Below, in pieces: positions 25,095-37,356 of a stretch of DNA of 64,000 nucleotides. The DNA is from Deroplatys truncata. Its lineage: Eukaryota > Arthropoda > Insecta > Mantodea > Mantidae. The DNA lies in the NCBI GenBank assembly GCA_030765065.1, contig CM060989.1, positions 34,401,501 through 34,465,500 on the forward strand, read 5' to 3'. Below the pieces are notes generated by a model. The model did no database searches and was not told the DNA's origin. It saw nothing but the letters and a program-made list of their open reading frames with translations. Numbering within the stretch: the first letter of the stretch is position 1; every line of letters starts with the position of its first letter. A program made the translations under genes and the position numbers.

Positions 25095-26245
25095 CACTAA
25101 TTTTATTATTGGGAATTAGATTCTCAAGCAATGGGAAATGGGAAGCACAATCTAAATATGCACAACTGAAAGGAAAGCTAGCCATGAAAGCTGTTAGAGT
25201 TTGCTTGTGCAAAACACCCACGCTACCAATGAACTGGTTGGAAAGGCTATATGAAGCTGTAGTGGAGTCAAAAATGTTATATGGAATAGAAATATGGGGG
25301 GTGGCAAAGGGATGGATTAAGATTGATATAGTCCATAGAATGTTTTGTAGAGAAGTTCTGGGTTTACCTAAGAGTTCACCAAGGGGCGTGGCACTGGCAG
25401 AGCTAGAAAGGGTAGGGAGAAAAGGTATAATAGTGGAAAGAATTTTGAAGTATTGGTATAGATGTTTAAATTTAGAAGGTAGTAATATATTAAAAGAATG
25501 TATACAGTTTCAAAAAGCTGTCTTAGGAGAAGAGTGTTGGTTTGGAGAGATGGGAAATGTGCTAAAAGAAATTGACATGAGGAATATTTTCCTATTAGAT
25601 AAATATAACAACAGTGGGTTTTGGAAAGAAGTGAGATTGAGGGTAGAAGACATTGAGAAACAAGAGATATGGGCTAGTTTTGAGGAAAAAGGTCATTGAT
25701 CTTGTATAAATCAAGTAAAAGAATTTGGGGAAGGGAGAAGTATGTAGATATATGCAATCAATTTGGTAGAATAGGTCTTGCGTGGATGCGCACAAGAGTA
25801 ATATTTTTAAAAAGGAATGGATATAATTGTTCGGGGAGATGTATTATGTGTGATGAATTGGGTAGTACTTTTCATTGTCTAATAGAATGTGATAAGGTTA
25901 AAAGGTGGAGAGAGGTTATATGAAATAAAAAATGGGACAAGCTAAACAAAGAAGCAGTAGTATTAAGAATGTTGGGAAGCACAAAAGTAGAAACAATTAA
26001 AATGATGGGGACATTTTTAGGCAACACAAGGGATAAGTGGATAAGGAGCTTAAGAAAGGTATAGCAGAACGGGCATAGTTTGGAAAGTGGAAAGATGGTA
26101 TAGTAGCTTTATCCCATATATACAGTCTAGGGGCTAAATATGGGAGAGCTAGAAAACTGGAGCACCAGATTTAAGTTTAAGATGTAAGTTTTATTTGTAT
26201 TATTGTAATAATGATGAAATAAATATTATATTACATTACACTAAT
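25095..26245 (+). mobile_element. Non-LTR retrotransposon 3' part, family X
   Basis: Encodes the region after the reverse transcriptase: GIRFSSNGKWEAQSKYAQLK, then ESKMLYGIEIWG, FCREVLGLPKSS and KYWYRCLNLEG. After a stop at 25697 it continues with IWGREKYVDICNQFGRIGLAW and a zinc-knuckle-like CIMCDELGSTFHCLIEC. Related pieces lie at 35590, 42455 and 57250. The 3' end is AT-rich near 26230. 5'-truncated, inactive. Confidence 0.8.
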
Positions 26246-26402
26246 TTTATTAGCTTTTATTCTAAGCAGAACCGCAAATCGGAATTAAATAAAATATAAC
26301 CGGACAACACATGCTATAATAAGAACTTTTGGGAGGCAGATGATAATTGAAGCAGATGTGATAGAATACATTGTTATTTGTTTTAGCTCCAAGAAGGAAT
26401 AT

Positions 26403-27073
26403 CAGGGTTGCCAGAAATCAAAATAAGGGACAGATAAGCGTTCCATACTCCCTCACCTCTGTGCAACTGAGAAACACAGCAATATTTATGAAATGCTTTG
26501 TACCTATTGTCACCATTGCAGACTAACCAATCGCTAAATGTTTCGTTTTCACAAACCTTGCAAACAAACATACAGCCATTTATCTTTCTTGAACATGATC
26601 ACCTTTGCATTTAATTCCTATCCACTTCCATTATTAATTTACTTCCTGTTTTTCAACAAAATAACCACATGTTCATGCTCACTTCACAAGCTTCTAATAC
26701 ACCCTTCATTGTTGACAGTTATCAGTCAAAAGGGAAAAGTAAGTGGCACAACAGTTGCTAATTATTATAAGACATCATATCCGCCAGCTTGTCCAACCCC
26801 CAAAAGTCCCAAATTGTAGACAATGAACCAATTGTAAATGAGTCAGTACCAATACTATTAACTGTTATAACAGGGTAAAACTTACCAGGAATTAATTTTT
26901 GCAGTAGAAATAATTATAGCACTTGGTTTTACCAATTCCAGAGCTGAAAACATTAACATACCTTTTCTTTAAGTTTCAAAATACTCAAAAATATGCAACA
27001 ATTATCATCCCGGATAGCAACTGTACCGGACATGGGAGATTTAGCACAAATCCGGGACATCTGGCAACCCTAA
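26403..27073. mobile_element. Possible hAT-type short element
   Basis: The left end CAGGGTTGCCAGAAATC and, inverted, the right end AGGGTTGCCAGATGTCCC form an imperfect inverted repeat bounding about 670 bp. No clean 8-bp duplication is seen. No transposase. Confidence 0.45.
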
Positions 27074-27724
27074 TAACTATTAAAACCAAATTAACATTTG
27101 AGGTTATAACGACAATTCATTGTAAATTTAATTATTTTAACAATGAATTTAATGTTACTCTTTTTTATTATTTCATTTAAATCATGTTATTTAATGTAGT
27201 AATTTATTGTACAATTGTTGTAATTAATAAGAGCTCCTAGTTGTGAGTTTGAGCTTAGGGTTTGATTATGAATGTTTTCTTGAGGTCCAAAATTTCCTTT
27301 TAGTTTTTCTACTATGTTGGCATGACTGTGTTTACTGATGTTTATTATGATTTTATAGAACTAGCAAGTCCTGTTATTTTGATGAGCAGCTGTTTGCCTA
27401 TTTCTAGTAGAATTGAAGCAAAGACTATAGGAATAAAAAAATGAAATGCTACTACTTTTTGAGCAACTTAATTTAAAATTATCGTTTAGTTTAGTAATAA
27501 CTTTTGGGTAACGCAAAACTGCTGGGGTCATCACGTCACACTCTGGCTACGTATTTATTTACATCCTGGTATAAAAGCAATACACAATTTGAACACCATA
27601 AGTTCAGAAGAGGAACAAAAATGAAACATACAAAATTATGCATTCTAATTCAGTATACAGTTGTAGCAAAATATTTAAGAAAATTCAGAACAAAGAGACA
27701 ATAGTGAGTGAAAACACTGGGTTA
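27074..27724. other. Intron; includes 3' flank of the pseudogene
   Basis: AT-rich. On the minus strand an AATAAA motif (about 27552-27558) lies downstream of the TBCB-like stop and may mark its former 3' UTR. Confidence 0.4.
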
Positions 27725-28350
27725 TTAAATTCCATCCAGCTGACAAACTTCTAGAAAATCTCTAACATCAACATGCACAGGTCTGACAAATCCACCATAC
27801 TTCAGCGGGCAGTCCGAGGATTTGTTGCCATCAACACTCCCATCAGTCTCTACTGGAGGTTCATCATACTTGACACCAGTCCACTAGCCTAGATTGACTC
27901 TACACAACCATATCACCTTACTGTAGCTGTCCTTGTTGGATGGCCGGATACCCTCACTACACAACAAAGTTTTGCTGCCCCAGCTGCTTCTCTCTCTCTT
28001 ATGGTGGCATTTCTCACTTTCACTCTTTTTCATGTTTACGTTTCGCCCACATTGAATCTTCCCATGTTCTAAGTGTATCTTCTTGTTTGACATATTCTTC
28101 TAATGACAGTTCAAGCTTCTCTACTTTCGAAAACTCTTCCATTTCATCACATAAAACTTACCAATTACATGCAGTTGCATATCATTATCCACCAAATAGG
28201 ATCCAGGCAGTGTATTGTCATCATCTAGCTTGACACCAAGGTTGTTCACTTTACTGTACACCTCTAGCTTCATTGTTGCCAGAGTATCTGCAGTCGAAGT
28301 TCTAATTTACCCTTCAAATCAGCAACTGTCAAACTTTTCTGGAAACGGCT
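27725..28350 (-). pseudogene. TBCB: Processed pseudogene of tubulin-folding cofactor B
   Basis: Decayed minus-strand reading: SLTVADLKGKLELRL (near 28330-28290), KLEVYSKVNNLGVKLDDD and GSYLVDNDMQLHVI (ubiquitin-like domain), KVEKLELSLEEYVKQ and a charged helix rich in Arg/Glu/Ala (coiled coil), then VKYDEPPVETDGSVDG, LKYGGFVRPVHV and DFLEVCQLDGI with a stop at 27725-27727 (CAP-Gly domain and C-terminus). This is the TBCB domain order, without introns and with several frameshifts. TBCB helps fold and release alpha-tubulin. The start and the GYWIGV part of CAP-Gly are degraded. Intronless and broken, it is best read as a retrocopy. Confidence 0.78.
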
Positions 28351-28663
28351 GCCTACACACAAAAGATGAACGTTGCAGTTTTACAGGAAGGGCTGTTGAC
28401 CCTAACTCAATCCCCAAAACCTGGAGGACTGGTGGCTTGGGAACCCGAGAACGCCAAACCCGTACTTACTGAAGTAAGCCTCTGGGGGTAAAACTATTGA
28501 TTAAGTTCAATTTTGACTGGTGAATAAGGCATAAATGAGAACATACATTGGCTGAAAGATGCTTGCATGCAATTATCTTAATTATTCCATAATGATTGGC
28601 GATGGTTAGTCATCTATAGCACAATCTATGATGCATAAAAGTACTAAGGTATGGTTCACTCAC

Positions 28664-28862
28664 CTGCATCATAACTGGCTCAAGAGAAAGAAGTCTACCC
28701 TCAATTCGCTGATATACAATAGAACAACCCAGCAGTAGGATGCGAGGATTACTCAGCTCAGTTGCCATTGCTCTATGTGCAACATTTTTTGTACACACAA
28801 CACCATTGACAATACAGCTCTCATTTCGACTGCCACCAGGTACTTTCTTAAACTGAACATAT
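28664..28862 (-). CDS. PIKfyve: PIKfyve exon: chaperonin-like domain, part 2
   Basis: Reads YVQFKKVPGG then NGVVCTKNVAHRAM and PRILLLGCSIVYQR, very close to the human QFVHIKKIPGG...NGFVCTKNIAHKKM. The acceptor is TTTATTTCAG and the donor CAG/GTGAGT; 199 bp, ending in phase 0. The next exon lies over 9 kb away at 19537. Confidence 0.95.
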
Positions 28863-29612
28863 CTGAAATAAAAGTTAAATTTCTGAAATCTAAAATTATA
28901 AACAATAGGATCTGAAACATTATAAAGCAACATCTCTATTCATTCAAATAAATTTCACTAATCTGGGCTAAAGCTGCATCCATTAGTTTAAAAACAGAAG
29001 AGAACACAATATGCAAAAAACCTCAATACTAGCATCCAGCTATTACTGGATATTTGATTTATTCTTCTGTTAAAATATAGTCTTGAAACCAGCAAATGGA
29101 GCTGAGTTTACAGACTTCATAAAACTCAACATCTATTTATCTTTTAGTCAAAATTATCTTTATTAACATCATAATCTCTCTCCCTCCTTAAGTCTACATG
29201 GAATTCTGCATCTACATGAAGAACAAATAGCCTTCCTTTAACCCATAACAAAATATTTATTATAAGAACTGAAGAAACCCAAGTTTGTTTTAGAATTATG
29301 GTTATTTTATAATTGGGAATATATACTGATTTTTGTTTGGCTTTTTTCTTTCCTTTTCTTTTTCTTTTGTGAGTTTAATGTCTAAAGTGGGTATATTGTA
29401 TCAGACGGTGACTGAAATGGTGAAATGATGCTCAAACAAGCTTGAGGTCCATAGAGTTTAGACTTCCCCGACATCTGTCTTTAAGGAAGCGAAAACCGCA
29501 GAAAAATGCCTTATACAGGTAACTCACCCTGAAAAAAATTCAAACTCAGTATCTCTTAAATGCAAATGAATAAGTTCTCCCGATATGAACACATTTTTAT
29601 TTGAAACTAGAA
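28863..29612. other. Intronic sequence, nothing recognised
   Basis: Pyrimidine-rich patches (near 29340-29370) but no element identified. Confidence 0.45.
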
Positions 29613-29620
29613 TTTGAATG

Positions 29621-31153
29621 TAGTGATGGGCAATCCGAATGAAAACTATCAAATTATTTGATAGTCACCAACAACCACATTATTCAGTAGTTTCCATCAG
29701 CATTAATAATTTATTCACTTTATTGATTGTACTGCCAAGCTTCATGGCAATAGTAGCTGTCATTCGGTTTTAACCAATAAGGTTGTAAGAATATAAGATC
29801 CTGCCATCTATAATGCTACTTCTAAAACAACGAATAATGTGCTTTCCCATGTGAGTGATTTTAAAACTATATACCAATGTACAGATAATGTTACCACCTG
29901 ATGAGAGGTTTTCTAACCCTTGATAACCACCCAACCAACTGTATAACAAACTTCAGCTGAGAACAATTATTACATTTCTCACAGGACATGCTGCTGTGAA
30001 AAAGCATCTTAACATGATTAAAGAGTTTCAGGGTACATTAGATTGCAGACTGTGCAAGAAAGAGACTGAAACAGTCCAGCACATTATATGCTCCTGTGAG
30101 GCCTTGGCTCAGAGGAGAATTATTGCTTTGGGAAGATGTTTTTAGAACTAGAAGAATTTGAAACCATATCTGTTATGAGACTGCATTCCTTTGTAAAGTG
30201 TGCAGGCATAATGAATTGGCTTTAAAACGATACAGGTAGCACAATAAGCCCAAGGCTGAAGTGCGTCCGAAGCAATGACAGAAATCTTTATTAAACAAGA
30301 CAAGACCCAACCAATCGACAGTATGTTGTGCAGCATAGATTAATATGGAATGATGAAATATATTTACTCATCACCGATAATTATACGATAAATACAATTA
30401 TAACTTAAAAGAATGAGCAAATATATCAGCTTCATTGCAGTGGGGAGAGGAAATTAACTCATCTTGTGTCTCTTGTAATGCAGTCGATTTTGCAATTTAA
30501 ACACTAAGTTTCATTAGTTTTCACTTCTTTTTTACCCATGTTAATTACATATCACAATAAAAATGGTTCCTTAAGTTATAATACCACATGTAAATTTGAC
30601 AGGTTACACTGGACAAAGTGTGGGATAAATGGGAGTAGAAAAACAATCGTTAAAAAACTTGAAAACATGTTTGCATGTTGTATGCATTTATTAATTATCT
30701 ATTCACTCAACTAAAAGTGATCAAAGTCAAATTGCTGTTATGCTTAACCACATCAGACCAATTTTGAAAATTATAGGTACTTGAGTGCAGAACATAACCT
30801 AACTCAGCACAATATGATACACATGAATAAACCGTGTAACTAATCATTGTTAATGTACATCTTTTACTTCATTAATTGCTTAACAATTGGCCCTTTAGGG
30901 TCAAAGTTACATTTCTGGACAACATGAAAAAAGCATGTTTATATCCATCTTGCAATATAATTATACTGCAACTGAGAACCAAATACAACCTTACAATTGA
31001 CTGTATGACTATAGAATGAATACATAACTCGTTGCCATGACTACTGTTCAGCATGTAAAACCAAATGAGAACTATCAAATGAAAACATTCGGTTGTTACT
31101 GGAACTATCATTTACTAATCAATTGTGTAAAACATTCGGTTTGCCCATCGCTA
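29621..31153. mobile_element. hAT-type non-autonomous element with exact 8-bp TSD
   Basis: Ends TAGTGATGGGCAATCCGAAT and, inverted, TAGCGATGGGCAAACCGAAT, flanked by an identical 8-bp duplication TTTGAATG (29613-29620, 31154-31161), the hAT signature. No hAT transposase is readable. It contains a LINE-derived fragment at about 29952-30144. Confidence 0.85.
29952..30144 (+). pseudogene. LINE C-terminal zinc-knuckle fragment
   Basis: Reads FLTGHAAVKKHLNMIKEFQG, then DCRLCKKETETVQHIICSCE. The TGH...L and C-x2-C...H-x4-C pattern is typical of the C-terminus of R1/jockey-like non-LTR retrotransposons. It lies inside the hAT element. Confidence 0.7.
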
Positions 31154-31262
31154 TTTGAATGTTTTTGGAGTTATTTGTAAATATTCCTGCACTCCCTAAC
31201 ATGGAATCAAACATATAAATGCCTGAATCCACTACAAAAATGTGCCATGCATTTACTTCCAG

Positions 31263-31328
31263 CAGCATATATGAGAGAGAGGTGGAGGGGAGGAGAGTGA
31301 GAGGTGGAGGAGGGAGAAAAAGAGGGGA
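31263..31328. repeat. GA-rich low-complexity tract
   Basis: Interrupted GA/GGA repeats over about 66 bases. Confidence 0.9.
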
Positions 31329-31608
31329 TGCTCTGTGTATTTTATTCTTATTTATTTGTAAACAGCACAATTATTTCATTTAAGAATTTCTCATAATGCA
31401 AGTTTTCATTGATATGTTGTAAGTGCAACAAAGATAATCTTTCTACAGTGCTCACCACCTATTGCACCAGTGGAACCATCATTTTTTGGAGAAAATTTAA
31501 AAAATTGGAGGAACTTTTAACTGTCATGGTCCAGAGCCTGATTCAGTTCATCATGAACATCAGATTCTGGATTGATAATAAGACTGGGTATGCACAACAG
31601 ATCTGTAA

Positions 31609-32382
31609 AGGCTGGTTCACAACCACCCGGTAACGCTAACCAGAACGGAAACGAGAACGGGAAGCAAGAAATTTTGATTCACAACAGCCCGGTAATGAGA
31701 ACGGGAATGCATATCGATCACAAAGTGAAAGTCGATTTTGCGCATTGGGATTTCATTTGTTTTTAACTGACCAATGACATTTTTTCACCTACTTCCAATT
31801 TAGCCAAGCCAACGTCAAAATTCGATAGAGTAAACATTATCTAAATGCATATTCATTACATTTCCGATCCCTCTACTTATGCCAAACTTTCATTCCTTTA
31901 TTTAATGGCATACATTAAAATTGTTTATTGTTCTTTTTTCATTTCCACCGGATTTAGCTGTTCTTTGTAGCTTTTGCCATTGTTTTTTAGGTAATAGCCA
32001 GTTTTGAGTTGCATATAAACAAACTACAAATGATCCCTTCACCAGAGGAACCAATGTTGATTAGATTTGCGGGTGTCGGGATGAGGTTAGGAAGCACATT
32101 TACTACTAATTCCTTCCAGTTTCATGTTTCCAGCTTGCGACTATAGAGAGCACTAGTGGCTGTTTCATGTCACGGCCACTTAGAATAACCTCTAGAGTGA
32201 AGAGTCTAATATGCCGTGCCCGGGAACAAGAACGAGAAAGTTAAAAGTTGGGCAACTCTTCTTCCTGTTCCCGGGGCCCGGGAAGGCTTCCTGTCGGTTG
32301 TGGACACTCCCATTTGAATACATGTATTTCAACTTTCCTGTTCTCGTTCTGGTTACCGTTCTCGTTGGTTGTGAACCAGCCT
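31609..32382. mobile_element. PIF/Harbinger-like non-autonomous element, copy 1
   Basis: Inverted repeats AGGCTGGTTCACAACCA with a 3-bp TAA duplication (31606-31608, 32383-32385); 774 bp. The subterminal regions carry repeated GAACGG/CCGTTC motifs on both sides, possibly transposase-binding sites. Non-coding. A second copy lies at 41730-42358. The superfamily call rests on the TWA target and TIR type. Confidence 0.75.
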
Positions 32383-32454
32383 TAAAGGTTGCAGGGCAGG
32401 GCGGTGTTGCCCCCCCTTAACAAATTAAACTAATCTTTCTAGAGAATAGCTTAC

Positions 32455-32616
32455 TGTCTAATGTCCATGTCATCTGCATCATTGTGTGCATCGGGGCGAA
32501 CTGCATCCACAATATTCTCCACTAATGGGATCATTACATCCATCCAGCTCTGTGATAGACCCTCAGCATTCAGAAGCTGCTTTAACATATTCTGTTCATG
32601 CTGTTTAAATGCAGCA
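32455..32616 (-). CDS. PIKfyve: PIKfyve exon: start of chaperonin-like domain
   Basis: Encodes SWMDVMIPLVENIVDAVRPD and the family-typical DDMDIRQ. This opens the CCT/TCP-1-like domain, which in Fab1/PIKfyve mediates binding of the Vac14/Fig4 regulators. The acceptor is TTTCTTTGCAG and the donor AGACA/GTAAGC; 162 bp, phase 2 in and 2 out. It lies between a PIF-type element ending at 32382 and a deleted mariner starting at 32694. Confidence 0.9.
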
Positions 32617-32693
32617 CTGCAAAGAAATTAGAGAAAAAAACAACTTTAGTATTGTTCCATTTAAGCATATAAGATCACCTTTCTAACAATATA

Positions 32694-33519
32694 TGAGGTC
32701 TGTTCAAAAAATTCCGGAACATTTGTAATTTCGCGCCAATGGAGTGTTGGAGCGAAATGTGGTTGGCATCCCTGCACACACCTGTGTTTAATGTGTAACT
32801 GCCAGAAGTTTCATTATTCTATGTCTGTTAGTTATTGTTCAGTGCTGTATTGAGTAGAACGTTGTGTCGCACAGTTTGCAAATTTTGAGATGGCAGAGTT
32901 AGAGGAGCCATGCGTCTGCATTAAATTTTGCATGAAACTCAAGAAAACCTTTACAGACACACACCAAATGATACAGGAAGCCTACGGTGATGAGTGCTTA
33001 AGCCGTACTCGGTATTATGAATGGTTCACACGGTTTAAAAATGGCCGGATGGAAGTTAAAGATGACCCTCAATGTCTACTGATGACACACATGTCAGGAG
33101 CTTCAACAAAATTGTGCGTGCCAATAGAAGACTGACTATTGGGACATGTTGCGATGGCTGCGAGAAAATGTGAGAAGGAAACGGCCTGAAATGTGGTGAG
33201 ACAATTCATGTCTCTTGCATCACAATAATGCACCCGCACATTCATCCCTGTTGGTGTGCGACTATTGCACAAAAAACGATGTCACTGTGCTACCTCATCT
33301 CCGTACTCTCCAGACCTGGCCCCTGCGGGTGTTTTTTATCGCAGACACACTTCACGCGATCCAGAAAGAGATGTACCAAGACTGCTTCCGGAAGTGGAAA
33401 CGGGAGCGGTGTATCAATTGTGGAGGAGAGTATTTCAAAGAAGATCATGCACAATAAGTAAATGCTAAGCCTAGAAAAATGTTGTGGACAAAGTTCTGGA
33501 ATTTTTTGAACAGACCTTG
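32694..33519 (+). mobile_element. Mariner with internal deletion
   Basis: Ends TGAGGTCTGTTCAAAAAATT and its inverse lie inside TA (32692-32693, 33520-33521); 826 bp. The ORF from 32890 reads EEPCVCIKFCMKLKKTFTDT and YYEWFTRFKNGRMEV (HTH), then jumps to the second catalytic block (HHNNAPAHSS, with the catalytic Asp changed to Asn) and YSPDLAPAGVF (third block) in shifting frames. The first catalytic block is deleted. Confidence 0.88.
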
Positions 33520-33521
33520 TA

Positions 33522-34013
33522 TTAGGGCTTAAATAAAATTTTGTTTTGGGAAATTTTTGAGCTAAATGTTTTGTAAATGTGAGTTATTGTAATAAAAATA
33601 ATAATTCTGAAATGTTATTATGAAGTTTTTATTGTCAATTTCCTTATCCCTTGACATTTTCCTAATAAGCAGTGCTAGGATAAAAGAATTTGCCCAACAC
33701 CCTCAAATGAGGACAATCCAAAATTTCCTCCAATTTCCAAAAACTGCATTGGCAGAATACAGTTTTTCTAAAATAGTATACATTATTTAAAAATAAACTG
33801 AGTGCTAATGGGTTAATACAAATGCATGGTGTAGTATCTTGTAAGCGCATTTCTTTGAATCTTGAAAGTACACTAAATATTCCAAGATTTTCTCCATACA
33901 TGTGATATATTAATGTATAGAGCTCTCTCTAACTTCACACCAGTTTTAATCCTTATGTATCCAGTAGACAATTATCCAGCTTAACAAATTCCCTGGACAT
34001 AATCTTTTCTAAC
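33522..34013. other. Intronic sequence, nothing recognised
   Basis: No recognised feature between the mariner and the PIKfyve exon at 34014. Confidence 0.45.
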
Positions 34014-34191
34014 CTTAGTCTGGTGAAGGCATCAAGTTCTCCATTATCCGAGCGCAGCTGTTTTACTTTATGCCAGCCGGATTCTGGAACCACATCCCTT
34101 ATATGACAGCTGGGAAGTAGAAGAGCACCAGAGAGAAACTCCTTTGAGAGCCCAAGATTTCGTGAGAGGTCTTGCGCTTGATTCTGAGTTA
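34014..34191 (-). CDS. PIKfyve: PIKfyve exon: linker to chaperonin-like domain
   Basis: Contains LSKEFLSGALLLPSCH and GWHKVKQLRSDNGE, matching the human DAFIKESLFNRR...GWHHNNLELLREENGE region just before the CCT-like domain. The acceptor is TTGAAATTTCAG. The donor is CTAAG/GTTAGA, weaker than the others but the only one that restores phase with the exon at 32616. The exon is 178 bp. Unspliced reading would continue about 60 more bases to a stop. Confidence 0.88.
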
Positions 34192-34829
34192 CTGAAATTT
34201 CAATGTTAATTTTCATAACTGTATCAAAAATTGCTACTGCAGGTCTTCCTTATTGTTACACCATTATATGGCTTAAATACCAATTGTAATATATGCACCA
34301 ATATAATATAAGATTAACTTAAATAACTGTCAAATCAACCATACGTTAAATATATTTTGAAATAAAAATTATTATATTATACATACATGGAAACTACTAT
34401 AAGATATCCTAAACATGATTCACAATACGCAAATTCTATGCATTAATAAACTAGATTATACCAAAATAGAGGTAAAATACTGCCAAGTCCAGAAACAGTC
34501 CTTTATCTAGTGAACAAAATAAATTGACTAGTTTATTGGTTTTATGTTGTTTTATCTTTCCTTACTTCTAAGCAATTAAATTGCTTATGACAACGATTCT
34601 CTCTACTGCAAGCTTTATTCATACATCTGCACTCAATTCAGCCACTTTTAGCAAAAGGTACTACTGATATGCAAAAGCAGATTAACTAACACTTTTGGAA
34701 TCTGATATGAGAGAGCAAAAAAAATGTTGACATTTTGTAGTACATGTCAGTCAGAGACTAGGCAAGGTTTTTGTAACCAATTACAAGTAAAACAAAATAT
34801 GTATGTTTGTATTAGCATACTGTACTCAC

Positions 34830-35015
34830 TCAGTGTAGGTTTTGGATCACCTCCAGGTTCATTATCTGTGTTCTGTTGCTCTTGCTTAGCATTCAAAGGT
34901 CGACTTAAATGAACTGTGTTTTCTGCTATATTTAAATCTAAGTAGAAAGTGGACCCCGACGATGGAAGGCTCAATGTCTCATCATGTTCTGATATGTGAC
35001 ACTCGGATTCTGAAT
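34830..35015 (-). CDS. PIKfyve: PIKfyve exon: linker after DEP
   Basis: An acidic, serine-rich linker that includes DLNIAENTVHLSRPL, matching the human DLDNVNFHI-KPS segment between the DEP and chaperonin-like domains. The acceptor is CTGTTTAACAG and the donor CTGA/GTGAGT; 186 bp, phases 1 in and 1 out. The intron to the next exon is only 638 bp, one of the few short introns here. No catalytic motif is expected or seen. Confidence 0.88.
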
Positions 35016-35589
35016 CTGTTAAACAGAGAAATGGATACAATAAGCCAATTCAAATAGCAAGAGAAAAGTAAATACCAGAAACAGAACACATACTTATTTT
35101 TGTTACATTGCAAACATTTAGTTCCTATAAGATTATTAAAATGATGACACAAAAATTCGAAGTGAACCAGAAAGTTCAGTTACAGATCAGTAAAACAAAT
35201 CAAAAAACAAACTCAAACACACACACATACACACCTATAATTTGCTCATTTTTTTGTAGGTATAAGAAGAATTCAATAAGCTAAAGCAATATAATATGTG
35301 ATGGCTTTGAAATTCTGTTCTCTTTGCATGAACGAATGAAAAGAAAGGAAGAATGATAAAACAAAAAAACAAAACAAAAAAGAATAGAGATTTGCAGCTA
35401 AGAAAAGTATAAAGTATCTAAAATTCAAACCAATAACAAAGAACATTTTTTAAAGAAATTTGTGATTTGACGAGATCACATTCATCAAGTATGTATATAT
35501 TTATTTCCATAATGCTATACAAAATTCTTACAATTTTTAATACATTATTTTGAGTTGCTATTTTTTCTTTGTTTAGTCCATCATACGTT
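35016..35589. other. Intronic sequence, nothing recognised
   Basis: AT-rich, with short AC runs near 35216-35235. Confidence 0.45.
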
Positions 35590-36089
35590 TTAACACCATG
35601 GTTATTTACGCATGGTGGGTCATAACAAATTCATATTGCTTTATTTTTCTAAACCATTTTTCTCTTACTCTCCCATATATTCTCCTATTCTTTTTATATC
35701 CCTCTCCTTTTGTATTTTCATTATCCTAAATTTTAATACTTCTTTGTTAACATTCCCCTATTCTTTAGGTAAAAACTGATCTCTCCACAACTTAGGTGTT
35801 ACATTCAATTATATAATGCAAATCATTATCTGCCTCTCCACAAAGAGGACATCTATCCAAATTCGCTCCTTTCCTATCTCCCCTTAGCCTATGTGCACTT
35901 AATCTAGACCTTCTCTACTAACCTATTACCTACATCCACATACTTCTCCCTTCCCCAGTCCACCTTTAATTGTCTATATAGTTCCAAACTTTTCTTTCCT
36001 TCCAGACTTTGAAATAATAGTTTCTCTTTATCTTCTACTCTGTTCCTCACTTCTTTCCAGAAACCTTTAACTAACCCCTCTAGAAAAGA
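35590..36089 (-). mobile_element. Non-LTR retrotransposon 3' fragment, family X
   Basis: Minus strand: KGFWKEVRNRVEDKEKLLFQ, WGREKYVDVGNRL, then RLSAHRLRGDRKGANLDRC and CPLCGEADNDLHYIIEC. Same C-terminal block and zinc knuckle as the 25.1-kb and 57.3-kb copies, with stops. Abuts a Penelope-like fragment at about 36090. Confidence 0.75.
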
Positions 36090-36298
36090 ATACCAGAAAG
36101 AATACCCATGTATTATCCACATAGCCACCATGAATGGATACCAGAAAACAATAGATAAGAAGATTAAAAAGTTTGAAAGATAGAACCACATCCAACAAAT
36201 GACTACTCAAACAACAAAAACCACAAGCATATAGAAAGTTCACCTACCACCCTTGGACACATCACAAATTTCAAAGGATTTTCAAGAAATACATCACC

Positions 36299-37356
36299 TG
36301 CGACGGTATTAATGTTATAAAGTGTTGAACATTTATTATAGCACCACGTTTGGATGCCAATTATGTGACGGAAATGTTGCTATGTGTTTGTTTACATAAC
36401 TTTAACTGCCCCACGTATGGGAGCCAATTATGCGACGGAAATGTTATAATGTTTTGCCATTATTATAGCACCACGTTTGGAAGCCAATTTGATGCGGTAT
36501 CAAGGTTGTTTGCTTCATGTGTTGCCATCTTGTGACATCACTCCTTGTTTGGTTCGTAGCTCCCTCTGGCGTAGCAATTTGCATCAGTTTTGAAATAATT
36601 CACTTTAAATGTTCTCCGGCTAGCTGTTTAGGTCGTCATTTAACTCTTGCAGGGTGTGAATCGGAAAGGAATCTTTTATCCAGAAATTATACTGACGAAG
36701 AAATTGGTTTTATAACTTTTATTGCCGAACACGTTCACAAACACTTTTACAAATTGATTTAGATACTCGCCAAACTGAAACTGTTTGTAATAACTTCTTA
36801 TTTATCACTTTTAACTCGAGTACTTCAACTTTGTGTATTTTTTAACTGTATAATACTTTATAATAATTCTCGTAATTCTGCTGCATATAACTTGGCGAAA
36901 TAAATGAACTGAGAGACCGACGTGTAGAGTACGGAGAATTCTGTTGAACTGGGAGACAAGCTACCTCGAACCTACAATATTTATAGGCCTGCATCAAGAT
37001 ACGCCTAAAGATTATAAATGAACTGCTATTGGCTAATAAAACGCGCCAACATTAGCGTCTATTTTAATATCCAATGAAAACCACGAATACATATTGCTTT
37101 AGGAAACATTCTAGAAGTTTCTACCGAAAAGGCGCGAAACATTACGTAACTTCCTGGTTCCCGGTAATGATAAACAACTCACCCCCTTGCTGCATTATTG
37201 CGTTATTGTTGACAGTTTCAGTAAAGCCGTATATTATTATTTACCAATAATAATTACAATTAATAAACCTCTGAAATCAATGTCACATAAAAATACATAT
37301 TCATATTACTATCATTAATTACATCTGAGTAATTTGTGATACAAATTACCGTATCA
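36299..37356 (-). repeat. 3' LTR of family A element
   Basis: 1058 bp. It holds three imperfect copies of a module like the LTR end plus primer site: 36341-36371, 36408-36438 and 36468-36497. A matched 81-codon ORF in each LTR is a by-product of the duplication. Confidence 0.92.

Noticed and set aside
36517-36762. 81-codon ORF, repeated at 39610-39855
   Set aside because: The two copies are identical because they lie in the two LTRs of one element; no domain.
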